Shown here: one piece after another, positions 6,399 to 16,254 of the stretch | Numbering within the stretch: position 1 is the first letter of the stretch | Layout of the letters: every line of letters begins with the position of its first letter | Source of the DNA: Chloroflexota bacterium | Lineage (GTDB): Bacteria > Chloroflexota > Dehalococcoidia > Lucifugimonadales > UBA3495 | Reading direction: 5' to 3' | Assembly: GCA_009840165.1 (NCBI GenBank) | Contig: VXOG01000051.1 | Location: forward strand, 1 to 64,000 | DNA: 64,000 nt | Notes under the pieces: generated by a model | What the model saw: the letters and a program-made list of their open reading frames with translations, nothing else | What the model was told of the DNA's origin: nothing | Database searches by the model: none | Program-made: the position numbers and the translations under genes

Positions 6399-7502
6399 AT
6401 GCCTGACCGACAGCGCCTTACCCAAACCCTCATTGACCTCATCAAGATCGACAGCCCTACCGGGGAGGAGGATGCCATTGACGCGCATCTCTCCAACATC
6501 CTCGCCAACCTGGGCGCTGCCGTCCGGCACGACGATTATGGCAACCTGGTGGCCACTCTGCCGGGATCCAACGGCGCCGGCGATCAAACGCCGGTGATGC
6601 TCTCCGCCCACATGGACACCGTGGACCCGGGCCGCGGCATCAAGCCGATGCTGGACGCTGATGGCGAAACCCTGCGCTCCGACGGAACGACCATACTGGG
6701 CGGCGATTGCAAGGCTGGCATCGCTATCGTGCTGGAAGGACTGACCAGCGCCATTGAGGAAGGCAGCCCGCGCCGTCCCGTCCAGGTGGTGTTCTCCCGG
6801 GCCGAGGAGGGCGGACTCAACGGCGCGCGCAACTTGGACTTTTCACTCGTTCACGCCAAAGTTGGCATAGTCTTTGACGGTGAAGGCCCGGTCAGCCGCA
6901 TCTGCGTCGGCGCGCCGGCCCAGAACATCGTCCAGGCCAACATCTCCGGCGTCGCCGCGCACGCCGGCCTGGAACCGGAAAACGGCGTGTCGGCTCTCCT
7001 GGTTGCGGCAAACATTCTCACTCGCCTGCCGCTGGGCCGCATCGACCACGAGACCACCAGCAATATCGGCTTGCTACATGGCGGACTCAAACGCAACATC
7101 GTCCCCGAACACGCTTATCTGGACGGCGAACTGCGCTCTCGCAACCAGGCCAAGCTGGAGAATTACACCGCGGAATTTCAACGCGCATTCGATCAGGTCG
7201 CCACCATGTACCCCAAGGCAGCGATAGACCTCAACATCTGGAGTCAGTACCGGGCTTACGACGTGTCCGACGGCGACCCGGCTCTGGCCGACATAGCTCG
7301 CGCCGTCCACGCGGTCGGCCTCACCCCCACCATGGAGACCACGGGCGGCGGCTCCGATGCCAACGTCTTTTTTGAGCACGGCATTGTGGCGCTACCCGTC
7401 GGCATCGGCGTCCGCGACTTCCATACGACCAGGGAAACCGCCAACATCAGCGAAATTCTGGACGGAGCGCGCGTATGCCAGGAGTTCATCACCGCCTCGT
7501 GA
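6399..7502 (+). CDS. M20-family metallopeptidase (tripeptidase T-like)
   Basis: About 367-residue zinc aminopeptidase of the M20/M42-like class. Metal and catalytic motifs are visible: SAHMDTVDPG (first His/Asp), GGDCKAG, the catalytic Glu pair in SRAEEGG, and the late His in VRDFHTTRE. An internal dimerisation domain includes AHAGLEPENG. The start is taken at ATG 6399, preceded by AGGAG; an upstream in-frame start at 6306 would overlap the divergent ATPase start and adds an unconserved leader. It is probably cytosolic peptide or acyl-amino-acid turnover and is monocistronic. Confidence 0.88.
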   Translation: MPDRQRLTQTLIDLIKIDSPTGEEDAIDAHLSNILANLGAAVRHDDYGNLVATLPGSNGAGDQTPVMLSAHMDTVDPGRGIKPMLDADGETLRSDGTTILGGDCKAGIAIVLEGLTSAIEEGSPRRPVQVVFSRAEEGGLNGARNLDFSLVHAKVGIVFDGEGPVSRICVGAPAQNIVQANISGVAAHAGLEPENGVSALLVAANILTRLPLGRIDHETTSNIGLLHGGLKRNIVPEHAYLDGELRSRNQAKLENYTAEFQRAFDQVATMYPKAAIDLNIWSQYRAYDVSDGDPALADIARAVHAVGLTPTMETTGGGSDANVFFEHGIVALPVGIGVRDFHTTRETANISEILDGARVCQEFITAS

Positions 7503-7547
7503 AACCCGGCCGGTTCGATCTCGTCAGGTACATCCGTGTCAGGTTGC

Positions 7548-7576
7548 TTGACAGTATGGCGACAGTTCGCTAAATT
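7548..7576 (+). promoter_or_regulatory. Promoter of the hopanoid operon
   Basis: TTGACA (7548-7553), 17 bases, TAAATT (7571-7576). The predicted start near 7583 gives a leader of about 80 bases before the polyprenyl synthase ATG. It is the only strong promoter seen before a 14-kb run of same-strand genes. Confidence 0.7.
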
Positions 7577-7662
7577 TTTGGCGTTAGAATGAATCGTTCC
7601 GGTTCGATGAAAGGCGCGCCGCGCTAATTCCCTCACCTCCATCGCTCGGCAGGCTATCTAAC

Positions 7663-8772
7663 ATGGGCACAATACCAACCGCGTCTGCGGAAGCCCAACC
7701 AACGGGCCTTGCCGCAAACGGCATATCGGCGGGAACCGGGCCAAACCTGCCTGCCATGTTCGACCGCTATCGGACCCTCCTGGAAAGGGCGATGAGCGAC
7801 GCCGTGCCGCCTCTGGAAAACCATCCCGTCAACACGCTTCTGCGTTACCATCTCGGATGGTCGGACCAGCATGGCAACCCGTCGCCAACACCGGCCTCCC
7901 AAGGCAAGGCGCTCCGACCCACGCTTTGCATGTTCGCCTGCGACGCCTTTAATGGCGAACCCCGACACGCTGCCTATGCCGCCGCAGCCCTCGAACTGAT
8001 TCACAATTTCTCCCTGGTTCACGACGACATCCAGGACCAGGGCGCCGAACGACGCCACCAGCCCACCGTCTGGGCGCTGTGGGGTACTGAGCGGGCATTG
8101 GTAGCCGGCGACGCCATGCAATCCCTGGGGGACTTGACCACGCTGCACACCAGCGACGGCACTGATTCCGATACCACCATACGGGTCTCCAATCTGCTGA
8201 CTCAAGCCTACCTGGAGATGATCGAGGGACAGTGTCGTGATCTCCAATTCGAGCAGCGGGAAACCATCGGCACCGATGAATATCTGGACATGATTGCCCT
8301 CAAAACCGGCGCTCTGATTCGCAGCAGCCTGGTTATCGGCGCGAGCGTGGCCACCGATGACGCGGAAGTCATTGAAGGGATCGCAAGATTCGGTCGGGCC
8401 ATCGGCCGCTTGTTCCAGATCCGCGACGACTACCTTGGCATTTGGGGCGACGACGCCATTACCGGCAAGTCCACAGATAGCGACATCGTCCAGCGCAAAA
8501 AGAGCTATCCTATCGTGTACGCCTTCCAGCAGGCTACCGGAGCTAGCCGAAACGAACTGCTGCGCCTGTACGGTCAGGAAACGCTGGGCGAGTCAGACGT
8601 TGACCGGGTAATGCAGATCCTCGATGACATCGGCGCTGCCCAACAAACCGACTCTCTCACCGAAATGACCGCTCAGGAAGGCCGCTCCGCTCTGGCAACC
8701 CTGGAGTTGCCGCCCTGGGCCACCGACGACGCCGAAAATCTTATCGACTTCATGGCGTACCGGCTGTTCTAA
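7663..8772 (+). CDS. Polyprenyl (farnesyl/geranylgeranyl) diphosphate synthase
   Basis: 369-residue trans-isoprenyl diphosphate synthase, all-alpha and cytosolic. It condenses IPP with allylic diphosphates. GKALRP (81-86), the first aspartate-rich motif DDIQD (121-125), and the second one in FQIRDDYLGIWGDD are intact. The first 30 residues are low-complexity and not conserved. As first gene of the hopanoid operon it most likely makes FPP for HpnC/HpnD. Exact chain length cannot be fixed from sequence alone. Confidence 0.92.
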   Translation: MGTIPTASAEAQPTGLAANGISAGTGPNLPAMFDRYRTLLERAMSDAVPPLENHPVNTLLRYHLGWSDQHGNPSPTPASQGKALRPTLCMFACDAFNGEPRHAAYAAAALELIHNFSLVHDDIQDQGAERRHQPTVWALWGTERALVAGDAMQSLGDLTTLHTSDGTDSDTTIRVSNLLTQAYLEMIEGQCRDLQFEQRETIGTDEYLDMIALKTGALIRSSLVIGASVATDDAEVIEGIARFGRAIGRLFQIRDDYLGIWGDDAITGKSTDSDIVQRKKSYPIVYAFQQATGASRNELLRLYGQETLGESDVDRVMQILDDIGAAQQTDSLTEMTAQEGRSALATLELPPWATDDAENLIDFMAYRLF

Positions 8773-8807
8773 ACAGCAGTCCTTCATGTGCGCGGGAGAC
8801 CATAAAC

Positions 8808-9884
8808 ATGGTGCAGACCCATAAAGATTCACCCACCACCATCAAACCGGCCAAGCGGCCCGTGGAACTTGGCGTCCGCATGGGTTGGTACATACTCAAG
8901 AACCGTCTGCGTGGACGCAAGCGCTTCCCGCTGGTGACCATGCTTGAGCCACTGGAAATGTGCAACCTGGCCTGCATCGGCTGCGGGCGCATTCGTGAAT
9001 ACCGCGGCGTGCTCGACAAGATGATGCCGGTTGAGGAAGCGCTGGACGCTGTGCATAAGTCGGGCGCTCCCATTGTGTCCATCGCCGGGGGCGAGCCGAC
9101 CATTCATCCTCAGATTGACGAGATCATAAACACACTCGTTGACGAAAAATACTTCGTTTACTGCTGCACCAACGCTTTGCTGTTGCCCCGCATGTTGGAT
9201 AAGATTCCACCCTCCAAGTACTTCTGCTGGGTCATTCACATGGACGGCATGGAGGAAAAGCACGACGAGTCGGTGGCTCGCGCGGGAGTCTTCAAACGCG
9301 CCACCGAAGGCATCCGAATGGCTATTGACCGGGGCTATCGGGTATGCACCAACACCACGGTTTTCCGCAACAGCGACGTGGAAGACCTGCGCGAAATGTT
9401 CCGGTACGTCAGCGATCTTGGCGTCGAGGGTTCCATGCTGTCGCCCGGCTACGACTTCGAGGACGCTCCAGACCAGGACTTGTTCCTCACCCGGCAGGAA
9501 TCCCGCAACGTTTTCCGCGATCTGCTGGACCCGACCCGCATGGACGGGATGCGGTTCTATAACAATCCCCTATACCTGAACTTCCTGCGCGGCGACCGCG
9601 AATATCAGTGCACCGCCTGGTCAAACCCCACCTACACCGTCATGGGCTGGCGCAAGCCCTGCTATCCGCTGGCGGACGAACACACCGAGCAGATCGACGA
9701 TTTGTATGAACCCGAACTGTGGGAGGAAAAGTACGGCGTTGGTCGCGATCCCCGGTGCAGCAACTGCATGATGCACTGCGGGTTTGAATCGGCGACGATT
9801 TTCAACGCCATCGGGAAGCCCCGGGAATGGGTGACCTTTATCAAGTCCGGCGCCGCTCACAAAGGCGGTATCAGCGTAGGTTAG
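8808..9884 (+). CDS. hpnH: Adenosyl-hopene transferase HpnH (radical SAM)
   Basis: 358 residues. Joins the 5'-deoxyadenosyl group to diploptene, the first step of C35 hopanoid side-chain synthesis. The radical SAM cluster motif CxxxCxxC is at C52, C56, C59 (MCNLACIGC), followed by the GGEPTIHP segment. A Cys-rich C-terminus (CSNCMMHCGFE) is typical of HpnH. It sits 35 bases after the prenyl synthase and before hpnG, the enzyme that acts on its product. Confidence 0.95.
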   Translation: MVQTHKDSPTTIKPAKRPVELGVRMGWYILKNRLRGRKRFPLVTMLEPLEMCNLACIGCGRIREYRGVLDKMMPVEEALDAVHKSGAPIVSIAGGEPTIHPQIDEIINTLVDEKYFVYCCTNALLLPRMLDKIPPSKYFCWVIHMDGMEEKHDESVARAGVFKRATEGIRMAIDRGYRVCTNTTVFRNSDVEDLREMFRYVSDLGVEGSMLSPGYDFEDAPDQDLFLTRQESRNVFRDLLDPTRMDGMRFYNNPLYLNFLRGDREYQCTAWSNPTYTVMGWRKPCYPLADEHTEQIDDLYEPELWEEKYGVGRDPRCSNCMMHCGFESATIFNAIGKPREWVTFIKSGAAHKGGISVG

Positions 9885-9999
9885 ATGCGCTAAGCCACCA
9901 AGACTCCACCGCTGCGAGGGTCGCCAACCGAGGTATCGCCCGCTCCATATACTATCTACATTCACCGCTCCAAAACGGCAATACTGCCTTTCCCTCGTG

Positions 10000-10713
10000 A
10001 TGCTCGCCATAGTAGCACCCATGGCCACCGAACTATCCGGCATCCGTCGGGCCATCCGCGACCCGGAAGGTCGTGGCATCGCTTTCAGTCTGACCGGAGT
10101 AGGCGCCGCGCGCACTCGGGCCAGCATCCAGCGCGTAGCGGAGTGTGAACCTGAGGCGATCATCATGGTGGGATTCTGTGGCGGTGCCGATACCGGCCTG
10201 CGGGTTGGGGACCTGCACGTCGCCAGCGCGTATCATAGTGTGGGGGCGGCACCATCTGATGCGATCTTCGCTGACCCCGACCTATCAGCTTCAATCATCG
10301 CCGCCGCCCGCCAGCAATGTAACCGCGTCATCAGGACGGGATCATCGGCGACGGTGGATGTGGTAGCCGGCACTGCTGCAAAGCTGGCGGCGCATGAGGC
10401 GACGGGCGCGGCGTCGGTGAACATGGAAGATTACTGGGCCGCTAACGCGGCTTGCGACGTCGGTATTCCCTTCGCGTCCATTCGCGCCGTACTCGATACC
10501 GCCGGAGAAGATCTGCCCGACTGGATTTCAGAAAACGGCGAAAGCGCAGCGCGCACCATAGGGCGTCTGGTCTCGCATCCCCGGCGTGTCCCCGGTTTGA
10601 TTCGCATCGCCCGGCAGGTGATGATTGCCCGGCGGAATCTCACCTGCTGCGTAGTAGGGGTGATTGACGCGCTCGGCTCGCCCCGGCGCAACTTGTCGGC
10701 GGCGCCCCGATGA
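10000..10713 (+). CDS. hpnG: Hopanoid-associated nucleoside phosphorylase HpnG
   Basis: Family PNP/UDP-type nucleosidase. It removes adenine from adenosylhopane to give ribosylhopane. The beginning AIVAPMATELSGI, the VGFCGGAD loop and the VNMEDYWAA segment fit the phosphorylase fold. ATG at 10000 and GTG at 9997 are adjacent starts; no clear Shine-Dalgarno precedes them, so expression may be lower than that of hpnH. The stop codon overlaps the hpnA ATG by four bases (ATGA). Confidence 0.9.
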   Translation: MLAIVAPMATELSGIRRAIRDPEGRGIAFSLTGVGAARTRASIQRVAECEPEAIIMVGFCGGADTGLRVGDLHVASAYHSVGAAPSDAIFADPDLSASIIAAARQQCNRVIRTGSSATVDVVAGTAAKLAAHEATGAASVNMEDYWAANAACDVGIPFASIRAVLDTAGEDLPDWISENGESAARTIGRLVSHPRRVPGLIRIARQVMIARRNLTCCVVGVIDALGSPRRNLSAAPR

Positions 10714-11720
10714 CCACGCTGGTAACCGGCGCTACCGGGTTCGTCGGCGGCAACTTGGCGCGCGCGCTGGCCGAACGCGACGAAGAAGTGCGCGTTTTGG
10801 TAAGGCCCACGTCAAACGACCTGGCGATTCAAGACGCCAAGGTCACCCGGGTAACCGGGGATATTCTTTGCGCCGAATCTCTACGCAAAGCCGTGGAAGG
10901 TTGCGAGACGGTTTACCACTGCGCTGCCAGCTATTCGTTCTGGTCTCGTCAGCGCGACGCGATTTATCGGACCAACGTCCAGGGAACCCGCAATGTGCTG
11001 GATGCTGCCCGCGAATCCGGCGCGCGGCGGGTGGTTTTTACCAGTTCAGTGTCCACCATTGGACTGCCGCAAGATGGCGACGGCAATCCCAACGGGCCGC
11101 TGGGCATGGAGGAATCGCCGCCGGATCCGTCGCATCTGATCGGCCACTACAAGCAGTCCAAGTTCCAGGCCGAGCAGCTGGCACTTGCAGCCAACGACGA
11201 CGACCTGCACGTGATAGTGGTCAACCCATGCGCGCCCGTTGGTGAATGGGACGTCAAACCCACTCCGACCGGCCGTATCCCTCTGGATTTCGCCCGCGGC
11301 AGAATACCAGGATATCTTGCCACGGGAATGAATTTGGTGGACGTAGCCGACGTGTCCCAGGGGCACATACTGGCGATGGAACGGGGGAAACCCGGCGAAC
11401 GCTATATCCTGGGCAACCGCAATCTTACCCTGTTGGAAGTCTTCGGTATGCTCGCTGAAATTACTGGTCGGCGCACTCCCCGCTGGCGTTTCCCCTACTG
11501 GTTGGTGATTGGAGCGGCTTATTGCGACCAGTGGCTGGAAAGCGGCCTGATGCGCCGCGAACCTTCCATCCCGGTCGAAGGCATCAAAATCACCCGGCAC
11601 CCCATGTACGTCAGTAGCGCGAAAGCTATCGAGCAGTTGGGTCTCCCGCAGAACTCGGTCGAGGCTGCATTGGAAAAGGCAATCCGGTGGTTCTCAGATT
11701 ACGGGTACCTGCCCAATTGA
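10710..11720 (+). CDS. hpnA: Hopanoid-associated sugar epimerase HpnA
   Basis: 336-residue extended SDR with NAD-binding TGATGFVGGNLARAL at the N-terminus and the catalytic YKQSK (YxxxK) in the middle. HpnA is consistently found in hopanoid loci; its exact substrate is not settled, and it is thought to act on side-chain sugars. It is translationally coupled to hpnG (ATGA overlap) and ends one base before the shc GTG start. Confidence 0.93.
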   Translation: MTTLVTGATGFVGGNLARALAERDEEVRVLVRPTSNDLAIQDAKVTRVTGDILCAESLRKAVEGCETVYHCAASYSFWSRQRDAIYRTNVQGTRNVLDAARESGARRVVFTSSVSTIGLPQDGDGNPNGPLGMEESPPDPSHLIGHYKQSKFQAEQLALAANDDDLHVIVVNPCAPVGEWDVKPTPTGRIPLDFARGRIPGYLATGMNLVDVADVSQGHILAMERGKPGERYILGNRNLTLLEVFGMLAEITGRRTPRWRFPYWLVIGAAYCDQWLESGLMRREPSIPVEGIKITRHPMYVSSAKAIEQLGLPQNSVEAALEKAIRWFSDYGYLPN

Positions 11721-11721
11721 T

Positions 11722-13818
11722 GTGTCGCATCTGGTTATTCCTAACATGACGCTGCAACAAACCGAAATGCGGCCCGCCGTGGGAGCTCAGCAACCGGCCC
11801 CGGCCCGGGCAACCGTGGACTCTGCAATTGATAAATTGCACGACTACTTCCGTAGCATTCAGCACGAGTCCGGTTACTGGTGGGGCGAGTTGGAATCCAA
11901 CAACACGATGGAAGCGGAGTACGTCATGCTCTGCCGGTTCCTGGGGCATCACAATGCCGACCGGGAGCGGCACATCGTGAACTACCTGCTCAGCAAACAG
12001 GGCGCGGATGGCTCGTGGTCCATCTACTACGGAGCGCCCGGGGATCTCTCCACTTCCGTCGAGTGCTATTTTGCCCTGAAACTTTGCGGACAGGATCCCG
12101 AATCCGATCCGATGCGGCACGCCAGGGAGTTTATTCTGGCGCGTGGCGGGGTTCCCAAAGTGCGGATGTTCACCCGCATCTGGCTGGCTCTTTTCGGGCA
12201 ATGGGAATGGGAAGGCACTCCCCGGCTCCCCACCGAAATGATATTGTTGCCGGATTGGGCGCCGTTCAGCATCTACCGGTTCGCCAGTTGGGCCCGAGGG
12301 TGTATCGTCCCGTTATCCATCGTGCTCACCAGGCATCCGATCCGAGCCATTTCCCCGGAGCACGCGATTGACGAACTCTTCCCGGACGGCCGGGATGGCA
12401 CCGACTATTCGTTGCCCACTCCTCCAGGGTTCAACCTTCCGAGAATGGTTCACCTAATCGAACAAACCGCTGGCACGATCTACAACCGGATTCGTTTCAA
12501 TCCGTTCCGCAAAATCGCCGAACGGAAGGCAATCAAGTGGATCCTTGAGCACCAGGAAGAGGACGGCAGCTGGGGCGGCATCCAACCCCCGTGGGTGTAC
12601 AGCTTGATCGCTTTGAGCGTGTGTGGGTTCGACAATGACCATCCCGCAATGGTCAAAGGGTTTGAAGGATTGGAAGGGTTTGGCATCCAAAAGGGGGACA
12701 AGTGGACGGTGCAGGGCTGCATCTCTCCCGTATGGGACACCTGCCTTACGGTTCAAGCGCTAGCCGAAAGCGGATTGTCCGCAGATGACCCCATGCTGAC
12801 TCACGCTACGCGCTGGCTGGTGGACAAGCAGATCCTGGTGGGCGGCGACTGGCAGGTGCAAGCGCCTCAGCTTCAACCCGGCGGATGGGCTTTCGAGTTT
12901 CACAATAACTGCTATCCCGACATTGACGACACCGCAGAGGTAGTATTGGCGCTGCGCCTCGGCGCGTTGCCCGGTGGCGAAGATCACCTTCGCCAGGAAG
13001 CGATTGAACGCGCCGTCGCATGGGTAGCCGGGATGCAAAACCGTGATGGCGGTTGGGCTTCATTCGACAAAAACAACAATCACGGGTATGTGACAGCAAT
13101 CACGTTCAGCGACTTCGGCGAAGTGCTGGACCCGTCCAGCGCCGACGTGACCGCGCACGTGATTGAGATGTACGGGAAACTTGGATACAGGGCTCACCTG
13201 CCTTCAATTCAAGCCTCGTATCGGTATTTGCGCTCCGAGCAGGAGGATAATGGGAGTTGGTTCGGTCGGTGGGGAGTCAACTACATATACGGACTTGGGG
13301 CCGTCCTGCCGTCTCTGGAGTCGATCGGCGAGGATATGGGCCAGCCGTATATTCGCCGCGCAGTTCAGTGGCTGGTTGCGCGCCAAAACGCCGATGGCGG
13401 TTGGGGCGAGTCATGCGCATCCTACGTTGACCCAACCCAACACGGCGTCGGTCCCAGCACGGCGTCGCAGACCGCCTGGGCTGTGATTGCCCTGGTCGCA
13501 GCCGGCGAGGCTGACCACTCCGCTACTCATAACGGCGTGGACTACCTGCTGCAAACCCAAAATGACGACGGTCAATGGGATGAACCGTATTTCACCGGCA
13601 CCGGTTTTCCAGGGTATATGAAAGGCGCGCGGGTGGAACATATTCCGAAACCCGGCGAGCGAGGTTTCCAGGGAACGGAATTGTCCGCCGGATTTATGAT
13701 AAATTACCACCTGTATCGCAACACATGGCCGTTGTTGGCCCTCAGTCGTTATCGGAACCGCCTGTACTCACAATCCCCAGAACATTCTCCCCGCCGGAAC
13801 GGTCATGCGCCGGCGTGA
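11722..13818 (+). CDS. shc: Squalene-hopene cyclase
   Basis: 698-residue membrane-associated triterpene cyclase that turns squalene into hopene/hopanol. The proton-donating DxDD motif is D400-I-D-D403 followed by T404, and multiple QW repeats are seen (for example QNRDGGWASF, QNADGGWGES, QNDDGQWDE). The reported start is GTG directly after the hpnA stop; ATG at 11746 is an alternative. All family landmarks are intact and the length is slightly above the usual 630-660 because of the N-terminal tail. Confidence 0.97.
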   Translation: MSHLVIPNMTLQQTEMRPAVGAQQPAPARATVDSAIDKLHDYFRSIQHESGYWWGELESNNTMEAEYVMLCRFLGHHNADRERHIVNYLLSKQGADGSWSIYYGAPGDLSTSVECYFALKLCGQDPESDPMRHAREFILARGGVPKVRMFTRIWLALFGQWEWEGTPRLPTEMILLPDWAPFSIYRFASWARGCIVPLSIVLTRHPIRAISPEHAIDELFPDGRDGTDYSLPTPPGFNLPRMVHLIEQTAGTIYNRIRFNPFRKIAERKAIKWILEHQEEDGSWGGIQPPWVYSLIALSVCGFDNDHPAMVKGFEGLEGFGIQKGDKWTVQGCISPVWDTCLTVQALAESGLSADDPMLTHATRWLVDKQILVGGDWQVQAPQLQPGGWAFEFHNNCYPDIDDTAEVVLALRLGALPGGEDHLRQEAIERAVAWVAGMQNRDGGWASFDKNNNHGYVTAITFSDFGEVLDPSSADVTAHVIEMYGKLGYRAHLPSIQASYRYLRSEQEDNGSWFGRWGVNYIYGLGAVLPSLESIGEDMGQPYIRRAVQWLVARQNADGGWGESCASYVDPTQHGVGPSTASQTAWAVIALVAAGEADHSATHNGVDYLLQTQNDDGQWDEPYFTGTGFPGYMKGARVEHIPKPGERGFQGTELSAGFMINYHLYRNTWPLLALSRYRNRLYSQSPEHSPRRNGHAPA

Positions 13819-13885
13819 CCGTCGGCCGCCGGGTAGAGGATATTGCCACGATTTCCGTTGGACACACGTTTTCTGAGTGCCACCC

Positions 13886-14329
13886 ATGAAAGTTAAAAAT
13901 TTCTCCCTCAAAGTCGATACCAAAGACGCGCCCCAGTTGATCGACATCACTGATTGGGTAAAAGGCTGTGTCGCCGAATCGCGCATCAATAACGGCATGG
14001 TGCTCGTATATTCCCGGCATACCACGGCCGCCGTGAAGATTAACGAGAACGAACCGTTGTTGATTGAGGACATGGCCGAGTTCCTCGAACGCATCGCTCC
14101 GCGGGACGCTTACTATCGGCACAACGACTTTTCGATTCGCACTGTGAACATGACCGAGGATGAATCTCCGAACGGTCACGCCCACCTTCAGCATTTGATG
14201 CTGGGGTGCAGCGAAACCATACCCCTCATCGACGGCAAAATACCTTTTGGTCAATGGCAGAGCATCTTTTTCATAGAGCTTGACCACCCACGCCCCCGGG
14301 AGGTGATGGTTCAAATCCTGGGAGAGTAG
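13886..14329 (+). CDS. YjbQ/UPF0047 family protein
   Basis: About 147-residue single-domain protein of the secondary thiamine-phosphate synthase (YjbQ) family, a beta-sandwich with a probable metal site. The conserved SRHTTAAVKINENEP, then NGHAHLQHLMLG and a C-terminal GQWQSIFFIELD are present. The family's physiological role is unclear; E. coli YjbQ has side activity as a thiamin-phosphate synthase. Start is ATG 13886 (a GTG lies nine bases upstream). Its place between shc and hpnC is odd and suggests cotranscription for a reason. Confidence 0.9.
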   Translation: MKVKNFSLKVDTKDAPQLIDITDWVKGCVAESRINNGMVLVYSRHTTAAVKINENEPLLIEDMAEFLERIAPRDAYYRHNDFSIRTVNMTEDESPNGHAHLQHLMLGCSETIPLIDGKIPFGQWQSIFFIELDHPRPREVMVQILGE

Positions 14330-14352
14330 AGCGGAGACCGACCTGGTGCATC

Positions 14353-15348
14353 ATGCCCTCTCCTGCTGACACCCAAACTACGGAGGCGCTCGCCGGCGTA
14401 ACCAAGCCCGCCGGCGACCCCACGCTCAGCGATGCGTATGCCTTCTGCGCCGGTCTGGCCCGCAGCCACTACGAGAATTTCAACGTCGGTGGGTGGATCA
14501 CCCCGCGGGAAAAGCTGCCGCACGTGTACGCCATCTACGCCTGGTGCCGGATGGTGGATGATCTGGGAGACGAAGCCAGCCCGCAAGCGTATGCGGAGCC
14601 GTTAGCAGCCGGCGGGCAGATTGATGCCGCCGTTTCCGGACACCGTTTGGCCGGTCTCGACTGGTGGACTTCAGAATTGGACCTGGCGTATTCCGGCAAA
14701 CCTACGCATCCGATAGCGATAGCCATACAAGATACCGTCCACAAGTTTGAAATCCCAAAAGATCCCTTCATCCGCCTGATTAACGCCAATCGGATCGACC
14801 AGGGCACGGGAAGGTTCGATACCATTGATGATGTGCTGGACTACTGCACGTATTCGGCCAACCCGGTCGGGCACCTCTTTTTGTACCTGTTCGGCTATTC
14901 GGACTCCGAACGCCAACGTCTGGCAGATAATACCTGCACCGCCCTTCAGTTGACCAACTTCTGGCAGGATGTATCCCGCGACTACCACGACCGGGGGCGC
15001 ATCTACCTCCCGCAACGGGATATGGCGCGTTTCGGAGTGTCCGAGTCAGACATCGCGCTTGGAATTGCCAGCGAAGGTTTTCGGGAGCTGCTGGCCTACG
15101 AATGCGATATGGCGATGGAATTATTTCGAGATGGGACGCCTCTGGTCCGTTCGCTGGACCGACGCGCGCGGCTCCCGGTGGCGTTGTTCACACGGGGCGG
15201 GGTTGCCATTCTGGAGGCAATCAGAAAGCGCGACTTTGACGTGTTGAGCGAGCGACCTGCATTGTCAAAAAGCCGTAAAACCTGGATGTTGTTGTCAACC
15301 TGGTTAGGCAGCAGGTTGGGACTCGGTTTCGGCCTGCCAACGGATTGA
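14353..15348 (+). CDS. hpnC: Squalene synthase-like protein HpnC
   Basis: 331 residues, all-alpha head-to-head prenyl synthase fold. With HpnD and HpnE it replaces classical squalene synthase; HpnC turns presqualene diphosphate into hydroxysqualene. The aspartate motifs are visible as WCRMVDDLGDE and NFWQDVSRDYHDRGRIYLP. It is paralogous to the next gene, hpnD, and both are in the standard hpnC-D-E order. Confidence 0.93.
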   Translation: MPSPADTQTTEALAGVTKPAGDPTLSDAYAFCAGLARSHYENFNVGGWITPREKLPHVYAIYAWCRMVDDLGDEASPQAYAEPLAAGGQIDAAVSGHRLAGLDWWTSELDLAYSGKPTHPIAIAIQDTVHKFEIPKDPFIRLINANRIDQGTGRFDTIDDVLDYCTYSANPVGHLFLYLFGYSDSERQRLADNTCTALQLTNFWQDVSRDYHDRGRIYLPQRDMARFGVSESDIALGIASEGFRELLAYECDMAMELFRDGTPLVRSLDRRARLPVALFTRGGVAILEAIRKRDFDVLSERPALSKSRKTWMLLSTWLGSRLGLGFGLPTD

Positions 15349-15357
15349 AGATCACGC

Positions 15358-16254
15358 ATGACCAATCCGCAACACGCCAAAACATACCCATCGACTGCCG
15401 ACCTGGCCGATGCTTACGAGACCTGCCGACTGCTGACCAGGAGGGAAGCAAGGAATTTTTACTTCGCCTTCCTCACGCTGCCGGCGCAGCGTCGGCGCGC
15501 AATCTACGTCGCCTATGCTTTTTGCAGGTATTGCGACGATTCCGTTGACGAAGCAGGAACGACGGAAGAGAAGCTGGCCGGAATCGCTCGGCTGCGTCTC
15601 ATGTTGGCAGAAACATACGATGGTCGAGCCACGGAACCTGTCTTCATAGGCTTGGCCGACGTTGCCAACCGGTATCAAATTCCACAGGAGTACTTTGAAG
15701 AAGTGCTGAACGGAGTGGAATCAGACTTAATCAAGACGCGCTATTCCGACTTCGACGAACTCCGAACCTATTGCTACCAGGTTGCATCGGTAGTGGGGCT
15801 GATCTGTATACACATATTCGGTTATCAATGCGGGGAAATGGCCCGGCGCCATGCTATTGACCTGGGGCTGGCCATGCAGTTGACCAACATCTGCCGCGAT
15901 GTGCGCGAAGACTGGGAGCTTGGCCGAATTTATCTTCCCCAGGACGAAATGCGCCGTTACGGTGTGACGGAGGAAGACCTGGCGGCCGGCGCGGTGACGG
16001 ACTCATTCGCCGAGTTGTTGCAGTATCAAATCAACCGCGCCCGCGGGTATTTCGCCAGTGGCCGGCTTCTGCTGCCATACCTGCCCCGGAGCTCCCGAGC
16101 CTGTCCCGCCGCATTGGGTTCCATATATGGCGGCGTATTGAATAGAATAGAGCGCTCCGGGTACGATGTTTTCGGTGAGCGCATCGGATTGAGCAACGGC
16201 GCCAAGTTGGCGCTGATGGCCAAAGCCTGGCTCCTGGGCCCGTGGTTGAAGTGA
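15358..16254 (+). CDS. hpnD: Presqualene diphosphate synthase HpnD
   Basis: 298 residues. Couples two farnesyl diphosphates to presqualene diphosphate. Motifs FCRYCDDSVDE and NICRDVREDWELGRIYLP carry the Mg-binding aspartates. It starts nine bases after hpnC, and its 3' end overlaps the hpnE GTG by 13 bases, so the trio is translationally coupled. Confidence 0.93.
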   Translation: MTNPQHAKTYPSTADLADAYETCRLLTRREARNFYFAFLTLPAQRRRAIYVAYAFCRYCDDSVDEAGTTEEKLAGIARLRLMLAETYDGRATEPVFIGLADVANRYQIPQEYFEEVLNGVESDLIKTRYSDFDELRTYCYQVASVVGLICIHIFGYQCGEMARRHAIDLGLAMQLTNICRDVREDWELGRIYLPQDEMRRYGVTEEDLAAGAVTDSFAELLQYQINRARGYFASGRLLLPYLPRSSRACPAALGSIYGGVLNRIERSGYDVFGERIGLSNGAKLALMAKAWLLGPWLK

